From NCBI RefSeq assembly GCF_002217475.1, contig NZ_MUHH01000003.1:107519-171518 (forward strand): 64,000 nt of DNA, in the 5' to 3' direction. Within the stretch, counting starts at the first letter, position 1. Each line of letters begins with the position of its first letter. This DNA is from Flavobacterium tructae. GTDB lineage: Bacteria; Bacteroidota; Bacteroidia; Flavobacteriales; Flavobacteriaceae. Positions 8,671 to 16,310 of the stretch are shown in pieces. Below the pieces are notes generated by a model. It worked only from the letters and a program-made list of their open reading frames with translations, searched no databases and was not told the DNA's origin. Made by a program: the position numbers and the translations under genes.

Positions 8671-8713
8671 GTCTCAGTTTTCTGCTTTCTGCCGGCAAAC
8701 CGAAAACTGAGAC
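8671..8713. repeat. intergenic inverted repeat after hemE
   Basis: GTCTCAGTTTTC (8671-8682) pairs perfectly with GAAAACTGAGAC (8702-8713). A further variant, GAAAACTGGGAC, follows immediately. The same words recur at about 29040-29065 and 29170. Confidence 0.65.
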
Positions 8714-8746
8714 CGAAAACTGGGACTGATACCAAAAACTAAAAAA

Positions 8747-9127
8747 ATGCTGAACAAAGGTTTAAGAGACGAAGAAAAAATAAGAATTGATAACGTCCTC
8801 AAGACGTTACGATCACTTGTTTTTGTTCCTTATCCTTTGAATAATAAGGAAAAAGAAAATATTGAAAATCAGCTGAAAGAAATCGGGCTAGATTTTGAAA
8901 CTTTATCCTGTCAAAAAAATGAAGATTTGATCACATTATTAATACAGCTTCATTTTGATTGGGAACATTTAGAGCAATTCGGAGATATTTTAATCGAATT
9001 CTCTAAGGATGAAAATCATAATTTTACCCATAAAGCTTTGGCTGTTTATGAATATATCCAACAAGAAAGTAAAGTTTTCTCTTTCGGGATAAATACTAAA
9101 ATTGCTTCGGCCAAAAACAGATCCTAA
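8747..9127 (+). CDS. hypothetical protein in the heme cluster
   Basis: This 126-residue soluble protein is rich in charged residues and predicted helices (MLNKGLRDEEKIRID at the start; a central EIGLDFETL; a C-terminal Phe-His-rich helix HNFTHKALAVYEYIQ). It has no signal peptide, Cys pair or motif I recognise. Its stop overlaps the start of the acetyltransferase gene by one base (TAATG), and that gene in turn overlaps hemF. The three genes are therefore probably co-translated. A link to coproporphyrinogen handling or heme-enzyme maturation is possible from context only. Confidence 0.75.
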   Translation: MLNKGLRDEEKIRIDNVLKTLRSLVFVPYPLNNKEKENIENQLKEIGLDFETLSCQKNEDLITLLIQLHFDWEHLEQFGDILIEFSKDENHNFTHKALAVYEYIQQESKVFSFGINTKIASAKNRS

Positions 9128-9678
9128 TGGTTTTTACAGATTGGAAAACAAATACGATTGCCAATATTCTTCCTGAGGAATTTTACAACCTCATCGAAAA
9201 GAATAGAAACCACATTCAAAAAACATTTCCGGTCACACTTTCTTTCTGTACGGATCTCGAAAAAACAAAACAGTTTCTTGCTTTCAACCAAGACAAAGAA
9301 AATCACAAAGAAGGATACTTTTTCTATCCAAGAGATAACAAAACCAATGCAATAATTGGCTATTTGTGCATCAAAAGCATTGACAATCGCATTTCAAAAT
9401 GTGAACTGGGTTATTTTGTTGATGAAGATTATCAGGGAAAAGGAATTACTTCAAAAATGGTTTCCGAAACCTTAGATTTTTGCTTCAATACTTTAAACAT
9501 GAATAAAGTATTCATCTGTACTTCAAAAATCAACAAGGCAAGTCAGCAGATTGCTTTAAAACATCATTTTAAACAAGAAGGAATATTAAGAGAGGAATTT
9601 AAAAACAGTGACGGAACATTAGAAGATGTTGTTTACTTTGGATTACTCAAATCAGAATACAATATCCATGAAAGATAA
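9127..9678 (+). CDS. GNAT-family N-acetyltransferase (RimJ/RimL-like)
   Basis: The protein has 183 residues and the GNAT order: an N-terminal helical part, IIGYLCIKSIDN (strand 4), CELGYFVDEDYQGKGITSKM carrying the acetyl-CoA loop QGKGIT, and VFICTSKINKASQQIALKHH with the conserved Asn/Ala-x-x-Ala helix. Then come F and EGILREEFKN. The C-terminal order resembles RimJ/RimL enzymes that modify protein N-termini, but the substrate is not readable. It begins inside the previous stop codon and ends 11 bases inside hemF, so it is part of the heme transcript. Confidence 0.88.
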   Translation: MVFTDWKTNTIANILPEEFYNLIEKNRNHIQKTFPVTLSFCTDLEKTKQFLAFNQDKENHKEGYFFYPRDNKTNAIIGYLCIKSIDNRISKCELGYFVDEDYQGKGITSKMVSETLDFCFNTLNMNKVFICTSKINKASQQIALKHHFKQEGILREEFKNSDGTLEDVVYFGLLKSEYNIHER

Positions 9679-10600
9679 ATTTTACGCTTACATACAACAA
9701 TTACAAGATCAGATTTGTGCCGGATTAGAAGCGGTTGACGGAACTGCAAAATTCCGCGAAGATCTTTGGAAACGCCCTGAAGGCGGCGGTGGAAGAACAC
9801 GTGTAATCGAGAACGGAACCGTTTTCGAAAAGGGCGGTGTCAATATTTCGGCCGTTCACGGAAAACTACCGGAAGCCATGCAGAAAATGTTTAATGTAGA
9901 CGAAGCCGATTTCTTTGCCTGCGGATTAAGTCTGGTTCTTCATCCTAAAAACCCAATGGCTCCAACAGTTCATGCGAACTGGCGTTACTTTGAAATGTAC
10001 GATACTTCGTCTTCGCTCAGTACAGGTCCAAGAAAAGTAATTCAGCAGTGGTTTGGCGGCGGACAAGATCTAACTCCTTACTATTTGTTTGAAGAAGACG
10101 CTATTCACTTTCATCAGACCTGTAAAACGGCTTGCGACAAGCATAATCCAGAGTTTTATCCTAAGTATAAAAAGCAATGTGATTCCTATTTCTGGAATGC
10201 ACACCGAAACGAAGCCCGAGGTATTGGTGGTTTGTTCTTTGATTATTGCAAAGCAACCGAAACCATGTCAATGGAAGACTGGTACAATTTTGTAACCAAA
10301 GTGGGCAACAGTTTCCTTGAAGCTTATGTTCCAATTGTAGAAAGAAGAAAAAATCTGGAATACACCGCCGAAAACAGAAACTGGCAGGAAATCCGTCGTG
10401 GCCGTTATGTCGAATTCAATTTAGTTCATGATAAAGGCACGTTGTTCGGTTTGAAAACCAACGGAAGAATTGAAAGTATTTTAATGAGTCTACCTCCGCA
10501 CGTGCAGTGGGTTTACGATCATCATGCGGAAGCCGGAAGTGTTGAGGAAAAATTGATTCAGGTGTTAGAGAATCCAGTTGACTGGATTGAATTGCAATAG
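9668..10600 (+). CDS. hemF: oxygen-dependent coproporphyrinogen III oxidase
   Basis: HemF converts coproporphyrinogen III to protoporphyrinogen IX using O2. The ATG at 9668 (MKDKFYAYIQQLQD) overlaps the acetyltransferase stop by 11 bases and gives 310 residues. The frame is open further upstream, but an earlier start would lie deep in that gene. Family blocks are clear: GGGGRTRVIENG, SLVLHPKNPMAPTVHANWR, WFGGGQDLTPYY, NEARGIGGLFFDY and the C-terminal GLKTNGRIESILMSLPPHVQW. Use of HemF points to aerobic heme synthesis. The HemN alternative is not seen in the window. Confidence 0.97.
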   Translation: MKDKFYAYIQQLQDQICAGLEAVDGTAKFREDLWKRPEGGGGRTRVIENGTVFEKGGVNISAVHGKLPEAMQKMFNVDEADFFACGLSLVLHPKNPMAPTVHANWRYFEMYDTSSSLSTGPRKVIQQWFGGGQDLTPYYLFEEDAIHFHQTCKTACDKHNPEFYPKYKKQCDSYFWNAHRNEARGIGGLFFDYCKATETMSMEDWYNFVTKVGNSFLEAYVPIVERRKNLEYTAENRNWQEIRRGRYVEFNLVHDKGTLFGLKTNGRIESILMSLPPHVQWVYDHHAEAGSVEEKLIQVLENPVDWIELQ

Positions 10601-10654
10601 AGTCTATTTATTTTATTGTAGAAAATTTCTTTCAAAAAATAACATCCCATCAAT

Positions 10655-10705
10655 AGATTTTAGTAGATTTAGTCTTTAAACCCATAAGGATGATATCTAT
10701 AAAAA
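10655..10705. repeat. REP-like element upstream of the RAYT gene
   Basis: The segment with GTAGATTTAGTCTTTAAACC and a weak palindrome around CCCATAAGG closely matches 11481-11520 on the other side of the transposase (GTAGATTTAG-TTTTAAACCCCGAAGGGG). The transposase gene is therefore bracketed by direct copies of one element. Confidence 0.6.
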
Positions 10706-10714
10706 TCTGTTAGT

Positions 10715-11179
10715 ATGGCAAGCACCTATTCTCAATTATACATTCATATCGTTTTCACCGTTAAAGGCCGGCAAAATCTGATCTCCAAAAATTGGAAAGA
10801 CGAACTCTATAAATACATGACCGGCATTATTAGCAATAAAGGTCAAAAACTAATTGCTATTAACGGAATGCCGGATCATATTCATATCCTGATCGGGTTA
10901 AAACCGGATAAGTCAATATCGGATTTAGTAAGAGATATTAAGGCAAATTCTTCAAAATTCATAAATGACAGGAAGTGGGTAAATGGAAAATTTGAATGGC
11001 AAACCGGGTTTGGGGCCTTTTCATATAGCCATTCCCATTTGACAAATGTTATACGATATATTGAAAATCAAGAAGAGCATCACAAAACAAAAACATTCAA
11101 AAAGGAATATATCGGTTTTTTAAAATTGTTTAACGTTGATTTTAAAAACGAATATTTATTTGATGATGTAAACGAATAA
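10715..11179 (+). CDS. RAYT-like (REP-associated) tyrosine transposase, IS200/IS605 superfamily
   Basis: This 154-residue Y1 HUH transposase has SQLYIHIVFTVKGRQ at the start, the HUH metal-binding motif as PDHIHILIGL, and the catalytic Tyr in VIRYIENQEEHH. FKKEYIGFLK follows near the C-terminus. It is full length for the single-domain TnpA/RAYT type. It stands alone without a TnpB and is flanked on both sides by REP-like palindromes rather than IS200 ends. This is the usual setting of domesticated RAYTs that act on REP DNA. I prefer RAYT over a free IS200 element on this context, but family separation needs a tree. Confidence 0.85.
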   Translation: MASTYSQLYIHIVFTVKGRQNLISKNWKDELYKYMTGIISNKGQKLIAINGMPDHIHILIGLKPDKSISDLVRDIKANSSKFINDRKWVNGKFEWQTGFGAFSYSHSHLTNVIRYIENQEEHHKTKTFKKEYIGFLKLFNVDFKNEYLFDDVNE

Positions 11180-11583
11180 TATATCATTACAAACATATCG
11201 CAATAAATATATCGCTCCTTTGGAGCTTAAAAATCTAATACTCATATGTTATAGATATGCTGCTCCTTCGGAGCTCTGTAAAAAATAATAGAATTCTAAA
11301 ACGAATACAATACCTCAAAAAAATTCTAAACCAATACATAGCAGAGTCCCAACGGGACGACATCTTTATAGTTTTTTTTAAATGATCCATATCAGAGTCC
11401 CAACGGGACGACATATTTATAGCTATTTCAAGACAATACATAACCAAGTCCCAACAGGACGACATATTTGTATATTTTTTTGTAGATTTAGTTTTTAAAC
11501 CCCGAAGGGGTGACCTATTAAAAAATAATAATTCCTCTTTGTTAAATTCTGAACCAATATCAGATAATTGCAATTTTTAACCA
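11180..11583. repeat. REP-like palindrome array downstream of the RAYT gene
   Basis: This 404-bp stretch holds no credible gene. It contains CGCTCCTTTGGAGCT (near 11210) and GCTCCTTCGGAGC (near 11263). Three copies of CAGAGTCCCAACGGGACGAC-type units follow at 11342-11371, 11393-11422 and 11444-11473, with a 51-base period; copy 3 is degenerate. A CCCCGAAGGGG hairpin with a GTAGATTTAG flank lies at 11481-11520. GTCCCAACGGGAC can fold as a small hairpin followed by GACAT, the usual REP shape. A minus-strand open frame across the array is an artefact of the repeats. Confidence 0.85.
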
Positions 11584-12525
11584 ATGAACTTAAAACTGAT
11601 TTATATCGTATTTCTCGGGAGTTTTTTAGGGTGTTTTGCTCAAAACGATTCACTGCAGAATCCTTATTTTAAATCCTATAACGATAAAATTACCGGCAGC
11701 GTTTATTATATAGACACTTCAAATAGTTTTCAGATTGCTTCAGGCCCACAGGATTCACAAACATTTCTTAATCTTACTCCGAATAGAAGAGAACAGATTG
11801 GTTTTAATCTGAATTATAAAATCATTGATGTTTCTGTTGGTTTCGCTCCAAAATTTCTGAGCCAAAATAAAGGCGATTCCCATTCCAAGCATTTTAATTT
11901 CAATACCCGTTTTTACTATAAAAAATGGATGCAGTCCTTTACTTTTATCAATCAGAAAGGATTTTATATCAGTGATGATAATATAATGGCACAATTGCCG
12001 GATATGCGCACCACGAAAATTGGCGGATCTACCGCTTATGTTTTCAATCCTAAGTTTTCTTTTAAAACATTGGTAAGCCAAAACGAATGGCAGACCAAAA
12101 GCTCCGGAAGTTTTATTCCGACTTTTTCTTTTTATTATACCAATCTCAATCTAAATAATACACCGGATTCTTCAAACGCCGATATCTATGTTTTTTCGAT
12201 AGCACCCTCCTATTTTTATAATTTTGTAATTAGTCAACGCGTTTTAATTGGTGCCGGAATTGCTTTAGGGGTTGGAATTAATGATATTGACGGCGATTCA
12301 TCTGCGCTGTATCAAGCCGATTTTAATTTAAAACTGGCCTACAATAATGACCGTTTCTTTGCTTTTGCAAGCATTAATACAGTAAGTTTTGCTCAGGACG
12401 ATAAAGTCAATCCGCGATTGAATGATAATGTTGCCACTTTAAAACTTTCTGCCGGTTACCGATTTGATCCACCCAAAAAAATAAAAGAAGTTTACGATAA
12501 AGTAAATCAGAAAATAGGTTTGTAA
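11584..12525 (+). CDS. DUF4421-type outer-membrane protein
   Basis: This 313-residue protein has a signal peptide (MNLKLIYIVFLGSFLGCFAQ). Its body consists of amphipathic beta-strands with alternating aromatic residues, such as HFNFNTRFYYKKWMQSF and FIPTFSFYYTNLNLN. It closes with KLSAGYRFDPPKK. This pattern suggests a small outer-membrane beta-barrel, and I recognise the DUF4421 family. Its substrate or role is unknown. It follows the REP array and lies 44 bp ahead of the aldolase gene on the same strand, with no functional link evident. Confidence 0.75.
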   Translation: MNLKLIYIVFLGSFLGCFAQNDSLQNPYFKSYNDKITGSVYYIDTSNSFQIASGPQDSQTFLNLTPNRREQIGFNLNYKIIDVSVGFAPKFLSQNKGDSHSKHFNFNTRFYYKKWMQSFTFINQKGFYISDDNIMAQLPDMRTTKIGGSTAYVFNPKFSFKTLVSQNEWQTKSSGSFIPTFSFYYTNLNLNNTPDSSNADIYVFSIAPSYFYNFVISQRVLIGAGIALGVGINDIDGDSSALYQADFNLKLAYNNDRFFAFASINTVSFAQDDKVNPRLNDNVATLKLSAGYRFDPPKKIKEVYDKVNQKIGL

Positions 12526-12569
12526 TTTTTTAATCCAAAATCTTCATTCTAAAATCTAAAAAAAATAGT

Positions 12570-13466
12570 ATGGCAAATGTGAATAAAGAACAATTGAACC
12601 GCATGCAGACCGGAAAAGGATTTATTGCTGCATTAGATCAAAGTGGCGGAAGTACACCAAAAGCATTAGCGCAATACGGTGTACAGGAAAGCAGTTATAC
12701 AACCGAAGAAGAAATGTACACCCTCGTACATGAAATGAGAACCCGAATTATTAAAAGTCCCGCCTTTAGCAGCGAATATATTCTGGGGGCTATTTTGTTC
12801 GAAAATACGATGGACCGCAAAATCGATGGACAATGGACTGCTGATTACTTGTGGGAGCATAAAAATATCGTTCCCTTTCTAAAAGTAGACAAAGGTCTTG
12901 CTGAGCTCGAAAATGGGGTACAACTCATGAAACCTATTTCTAATCTGAACGAATTGTTAACTCGCGCTGTAGAACGCAATATTTTCGGAACCAAGATGCG
13001 ATCTGTAATCAAAGAAGCCAATGTTACTGGAATTCGCGAAGTCGTTGAACAGCAATTTGCAATAGGACTTCAAATATTTAATAAAGGCCTTATACCAATT
13101 ATTGAACCTGAGGTCGATATTTATAGCCCCGACAAAGAAAAATCAGAAGAAATTCTAAAAGCAGAAATCATCAGGCAGCTTAATTTACTGGACAAAGAAG
13201 TAAAAGTGATGCTGAAACTTTCGATTCCAACCGTAAATGATTTTTACGAAGAATTAATGTCCGATCCTCATGTGGTACGTGTAGTAGCATTGTCCGGAGG
13301 TTATGCGCAGGAAGAGGCCAACCAAAAACTGGCCCTAAATCACGGATTGATTGCCAGCTTCTCGCGAGCACTTTCGGAAGGGCTAACGTTTGGTCAGTCT
13401 GATGATGAATTTAATTCAAAACTTGGAAAATCCATTAACGGAATTTATGAGGCATCAATCCTCTAA
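12570..13466 (+). CDS. fda: class I fructose-bisphosphate aldolase
   Basis: This enzyme splits fructose-1,6-bisphosphate into dihydroxyacetone phosphate and glyceraldehyde-3-phosphate through a Schiff base. The 298-residue protein resembles the short bacterial class I type. It has [17 protein letters not shown] near the N-terminus, PFLKVDKGL, the [11 protein letters not shown] block, Lys216 in VMLKLSIPT as the likely Schiff-base lysine, and [14 protein letters not shown] for phosphate binding. It ends at a bidirectional terminator facing the next gene pair. The leader contains TCTAAAATCTAAAA words directly before the start. Confidence 0.93.
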   Translation: MANVNKEQLNRMQTGKGFIAALDQSGGSTPKALAQYGVQESSYTTEEEMYTLVHEMRTRIIKSPAFSSEYILGAILFENTMDRKIDGQWTADYLWEHKNIVPFLKVDKGLAELENGVQLMKPISNLNELLTRAVERNIFGTKMRSVIKEANVTGIREVVEQQFAIGLQIFNKGLIPIIEPEVDIYSPDKEKSEEILKAEIIRQLNLLDKEVKVMLKLSIPTVNDFYEELMSDPHVVRVVALSGGYAQEEANQKLALNHGLIASFSRALSEGLTFGQSDDEFNSKLGKSINGIYEASIL

Positions 13467-13482
13467 AATCAGAATAAAAAAA

Positions 13483-13514
13483 TCCCCGAAAAAGATCAGA
13501 TCTCTTTCGGGAAT
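13483..13514. terminator. bidirectional terminator between fda and the secreted protein
   Basis: CCCCGAAAAAGA and TCTCTTTCGGG form a stem around a short loop, with an A-run on the left and TTTTAG on the right. It lies between two convergent genes. Confidence 0.8.
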
Positions 13515-13538
13515 TTTAGTTTTATAGTGAGCTTTAGA

Positions 13539-15353
13539 TTATTTACTCAATTCTTCTGCTAAATCCAACGTTTGCAAGATGATATTTTTATCTGATTTTG
13601 AAGCGTTTAATCTCAACTCAAATTTCAATTTGTTATCGATCAGTTTTTTAGGAGACTGTACGGCAATATCACTAAACTGCTCTGACAATCGTTTCAATTT
13701 TTCTGAATCTTTCCCTTTTGCTTTGCCTGAATTCTCATAAGAAAATGATGCTCTTGCAAAATTTAATTTTCCGGAGATGTAATTTTTCTTTAACTCCTTT
13801 TTTGCTTCCTTAACAAAAAGTCCTTTTCCATCATTAAAATAATCTAAAGTATTGGCTATCAAAACCACATCTTTGTCTTTTTTGATAAAAATAGTCCCAT
13901 AGTCTTCCGTTCCAAAAATTTCATAAAAATCTCCTTTTTGCTCCAGGATTTTTTTGCGAAGTCCCAATTGGATTAACTTATCACCAAAAGTAGGATGCGT
14001 CGAGGTAAATACCATAGAGAATAACGGAATGTTCTTCTTCACTTTTTCCTCTGTTATCTTCTCTTCGTAATTTTCATCATATCCATATACTTTCTTAGTC
14101 ACCTCAACTTCATTTACGTGATACAAAAACATACTTAAATCACCATCAAAAAGCGTTGCAGTAGCTTCTTCATCTACGATTGTCGAAATTAAATCCGTAA
14201 TAACCGTCAAATCTTCCTTTACTAAATACTGACTTTGAAATAAATCTGCCACTAACGTTGGAAATTTTTCCAGTGCCGCCTTAGTATTGATATGATAAGA
14301 CATATATCCTAATGGGTTTTCATCAGGAAAATAGTTGAAAATATTTTTGTTGATCTTTCTGTCCGTCATTTTCCCAACAATCTGCGCCATTGGTTCAGCA
14401 TATTCAATCACTTCTTCAATACGGGCATTATCATTCTCAAAATAAAAATCCAGATTAATTCCTTTTACCATATTTGCCGCATTATTCTGCATGGGTAAAA
14501 ACTTATTGTAACTGGTGAATTTTGATAAAAGACCATAAGCTGAATTTAAACTGGTCATCGCCGAACTGTAATTCAGCCAGGACGAAATATCGGCAGCCTT
14601 ATTTATTTTTTCAGAAACAGGTGTGGTGAATCCATTTTCGAATAGTGACTTGATAAAAAGGCTTTGTTGTTCGGCTTGCAAAAGATTAAAATCAAGCTCT
14701 GCTTTCTCGTATGCTGCATTAGACACCGCTACAGCTTCTTCTGTTTCTTTTGCAGCACTAGCCGCAGCCTCTTCAGCCGATTGCGCAGTTTCTGCTGTTG
14801 TTTCCGTTGAAGTTTCCTGATAAGGTTCATCTATCGCAATAGAATCCTGCGTTCTGTCTTCCCAGTCGTATGATTTTGGCTTGTATTTTTTAGTCAATTC
14901 AACCAACACCAGATAATTATCGTTCCAGACAAATGAAGTCTTTTGATTTTTTGGTGTAAAAACAGCGTATTTGCCATAATCCTGAATTACGGGAACCTCA
15001 ACTGAATCTGTATTTTTATTCTTTGTATGCTCTTCAATTAAGAACTCCTTCACCGCTTCTTTGCTTTTAATTGGAAGCGTCACCTGATAATACGGAATAC
15101 TGTCCGTGAAGTTACCATGAACGGTTATCTTTTGATCCAATTTAAAAAGAGCTGCATACTTCTTAAGATCGAGACTGGCTTTGCCTTCTTTGTATTTACT
15201 AATTAGCGGATGATTTACTATTTGATCAACGCTTACTTTTTTCGAAAGCTGATCTCCGTTAAACTGTACAAAATAATCGTAGGATTTTGAATTGAGCTGT
15301 CCAAAAGTCAAATGCGTGGCTAAAACTAAAAATAAAATATAAAATTGCTTCAT
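13539..15353 (-). CDS. secreted protein of unknown function
   Basis: This 604-residue protein starts with a signal peptide (MKQFYILFLVLATHLTFGQ). It has no motif I can assign. Visible parts are an N-terminal ~150-residue domain with YYQVTLPIKSKEAVKEFL, and an Ala/Glu-rich low-complexity linker at about residues 180-215 (AEEAAASAAKETEEAVAV). A large C-terminal region follows, with LDFYFENDNARIEEVIEYAE and repeated beta-alpha units. It lies 3 bp downstream of a lipoprotein gene, and the two probably act together at the envelope. Both N-terminal and C-terminal halves contain stretches reminiscent of bacterial DUF-type envelope proteins, but I cannot name the family. Confidence 0.8.
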   Translation of the reverse strand: MKQFYILFLVLATHLTFGQLNSKSYDYFVQFNGDQLSKKVSVDQIVNHPLISKYKEGKASLDLKKYAALFKLDQKITVHGNFTDSIPYYQVTLPIKSKEAVKEFLIEEHTKNKNTDSVEVPVIQDYGKYAVFTPKNQKTSFVWNDNYLVLVELTKKYKPKSYDWEDRTQDSIAIDEPYQETSTETTAETAQSAEEAAASAAKETEEAVAVSNAAYEKAELDFNLLQAEQQSLFIKSLFENGFTTPVSEKINKAADISSWLNYSSAMTSLNSAYGLLSKFTSYNKFLPMQNNAANMVKGINLDFYFENDNARIEEVIEYAEPMAQIVGKMTDRKINKNIFNYFPDENPLGYMSYHINTKAALEKFPTLVADLFQSQYLVKEDLTVITDLISTIVDEEATATLFDGDLSMFLYHVNEVEVTKKVYGYDENYEEKITEEKVKKNIPLFSMVFTSTHPTFGDKLIQLGLRKKILEQKGDFYEIFGTEDYGTIFIKKDKDVVLIANTLDYFNDGKGLFVKEAKKELKKNYISGKLNFARASFSYENSGKAKGKDSEKLKRLSEQFSDIAVQSPKKLIDNKLKFELRLNASKSDKNIILQTLDLAEELSK

Positions 15354-15356
15354 AAA

Positions 15357-15989
15357 TCAAGGGGTTAATTGGATTGTATTGTTCATTAAGGCCGATTTTT
15401 TAAGTACGCTGTACATACTTTGTTTTAAGAAAACGGTCTTTTTGTTTGGTGAAATTCTGCTGTTCGGATTCTCTACGGCCTTAACATCTTTATCAAAAGT
15501 ATAAATCGCTGTAATACTTGCCGCTTCCAGATCTTCCTTTTTCTTTGGATCTTTTACTACTTTTTCAGGAACCGGATAAGAGGCGATCCTTTCAAAACTT
15601 TTGGCATTGCTGCTAAAATGAACTTGATTGCTCTGATTGTTTATCGTATTAACAACAGCATTGAGCGCTTTCAGATTGGCATAATTGAGTTTGATAATAA
15701 AAACATACTGATCAAAATCAGTTTTAGTGGTTACGTTGGTAATACCGTCAATTTTTAAGGCTTTGACTTTAAAATCTTCCAGTTTTTTGGTGATTTCCTG
15801 TTCGTTTGGGATTTTTACACCATCAACCTCTTCCATCCACATGGCCGATTTTGTCTTAAACCATGATTTCGAAAAGTCAACCATCAGCGTGTACTCTCCA
15901 CTTTGGTCGTCATGGTGTTTGATTCTTTCTGTTATTTCGAAACAGCTGGTTAGCAGTAAACAACAACATAATGCGAGAAATTTCTTCAT
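15357..15989 (-). CDS. lipoprotein of unknown function
   Basis: The 210-residue product has a lipoprotein signal peptide, MKKFLALCCCLLLTSC, with the lipidated Cys at residue 16. The mature part is charged, with beta/alpha alternation (GEYTLMVDFSKSWFKT; VFIIKLNYANLKAL). It carries no catalytic motif that I recognise. It is the first gene of a two-gene unit with the secreted protein that follows after 3 bp. The stop/start proximity suggests coupled translation and a shared role at the envelope. A CAAATTTA element lies only a few bases upstream of the start, too close to serve as a normal promoter. Confidence 0.82.
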   Translation of the reverse strand: MKKFLALCCCLLLTSCFEITERIKHHDDQSGEYTLMVDFSKSWFKTKSAMWMEEVDGVKIPNEQEITKKLEDFKVKALKIDGITNVTTKTDFDQYVFIIKLNYANLKALNAVVNTINNQSNQVHFSSNAKSFERIASYPVPEKVVKDPKKKEDLEAASITAIYTFDKDVKAVENPNSRISPNKKTVFLKQSMYSVLKKSALMNNTIQLTP

Positions 15990-16009
15990 TAGACAAATTT
16001 ATAGGTAAA

Positions 16010-16310
16010 TATTCAAAAAAACCAGAGCCTGAAAGTTAATTCTAAATTTACATCCCCAATTGCTTTTTGAAACTTTACGAACGAAGACATAACTGCCATA
16101 TTCTGCAAATTTTTAGATAATATTAACGGATTCTACCGGGGGCTAAACGCCTTATTCTGTTCCTTTTTCTTTAACTTTGTGGCACTTATTAAAAAGTAAC
16201 ACAATCTTCAAAAAAACAAAAAACAATACACTTTAGAAAGTAGGATTCTCCATCATATTTCGAAGAAATCGGTTGCAATCTAAAATCTAAAATCTAAAAT
16301 CTAAATTTTT
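16010..16310. other. intergenic region before hemB
   Basis: About 300 bp separate the divergent lipoprotein and hemB genes. Apart from one promoter-like box and four TCTAAAA words just before the hemB ATG (about 16279-16306), I see no gene, RNA or palindrome in it. Confidence 0.6.
16172..16179 (+). promoter_or_regulatory. candidate -7 box for hemB
   Basis: TAACTTTG matches TAnnTTTG and would give a leader of about 125 bases. No clear TTG lies at the -33 distance. Confidence 0.4.

Noticed and set aside
9124..9355. Small open frames overlapping the GNAT gene start
   Set aside because: They are shadows in other frames. The GNAT frame carries the full acetyl-CoA loop and is coupled to both neighbours.
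11342..11473. CRISPR-like array of three 30-bp repeats
   Set aside because: There are only three units, the third is degenerate, spacers are about 21 bases and AT-rich, no cas genes are near, and the units carry a compact REP hairpin. REP-like tandem units beside a RAYT gene explain it better.
11235..11573. Minus-strand open frame of 112 codons
   Set aside because: It is a translation of the palindrome array (repeated MSSRWDS blocks). It has no family match, and its periodicity follows the 51-bp DNA repeat.
15994..16001. -7 box for the lipoprotein gene
   Set aside because: The match (TAAATTTG on the minus strand) lies only five bases before the start codon, which would leave no leader.
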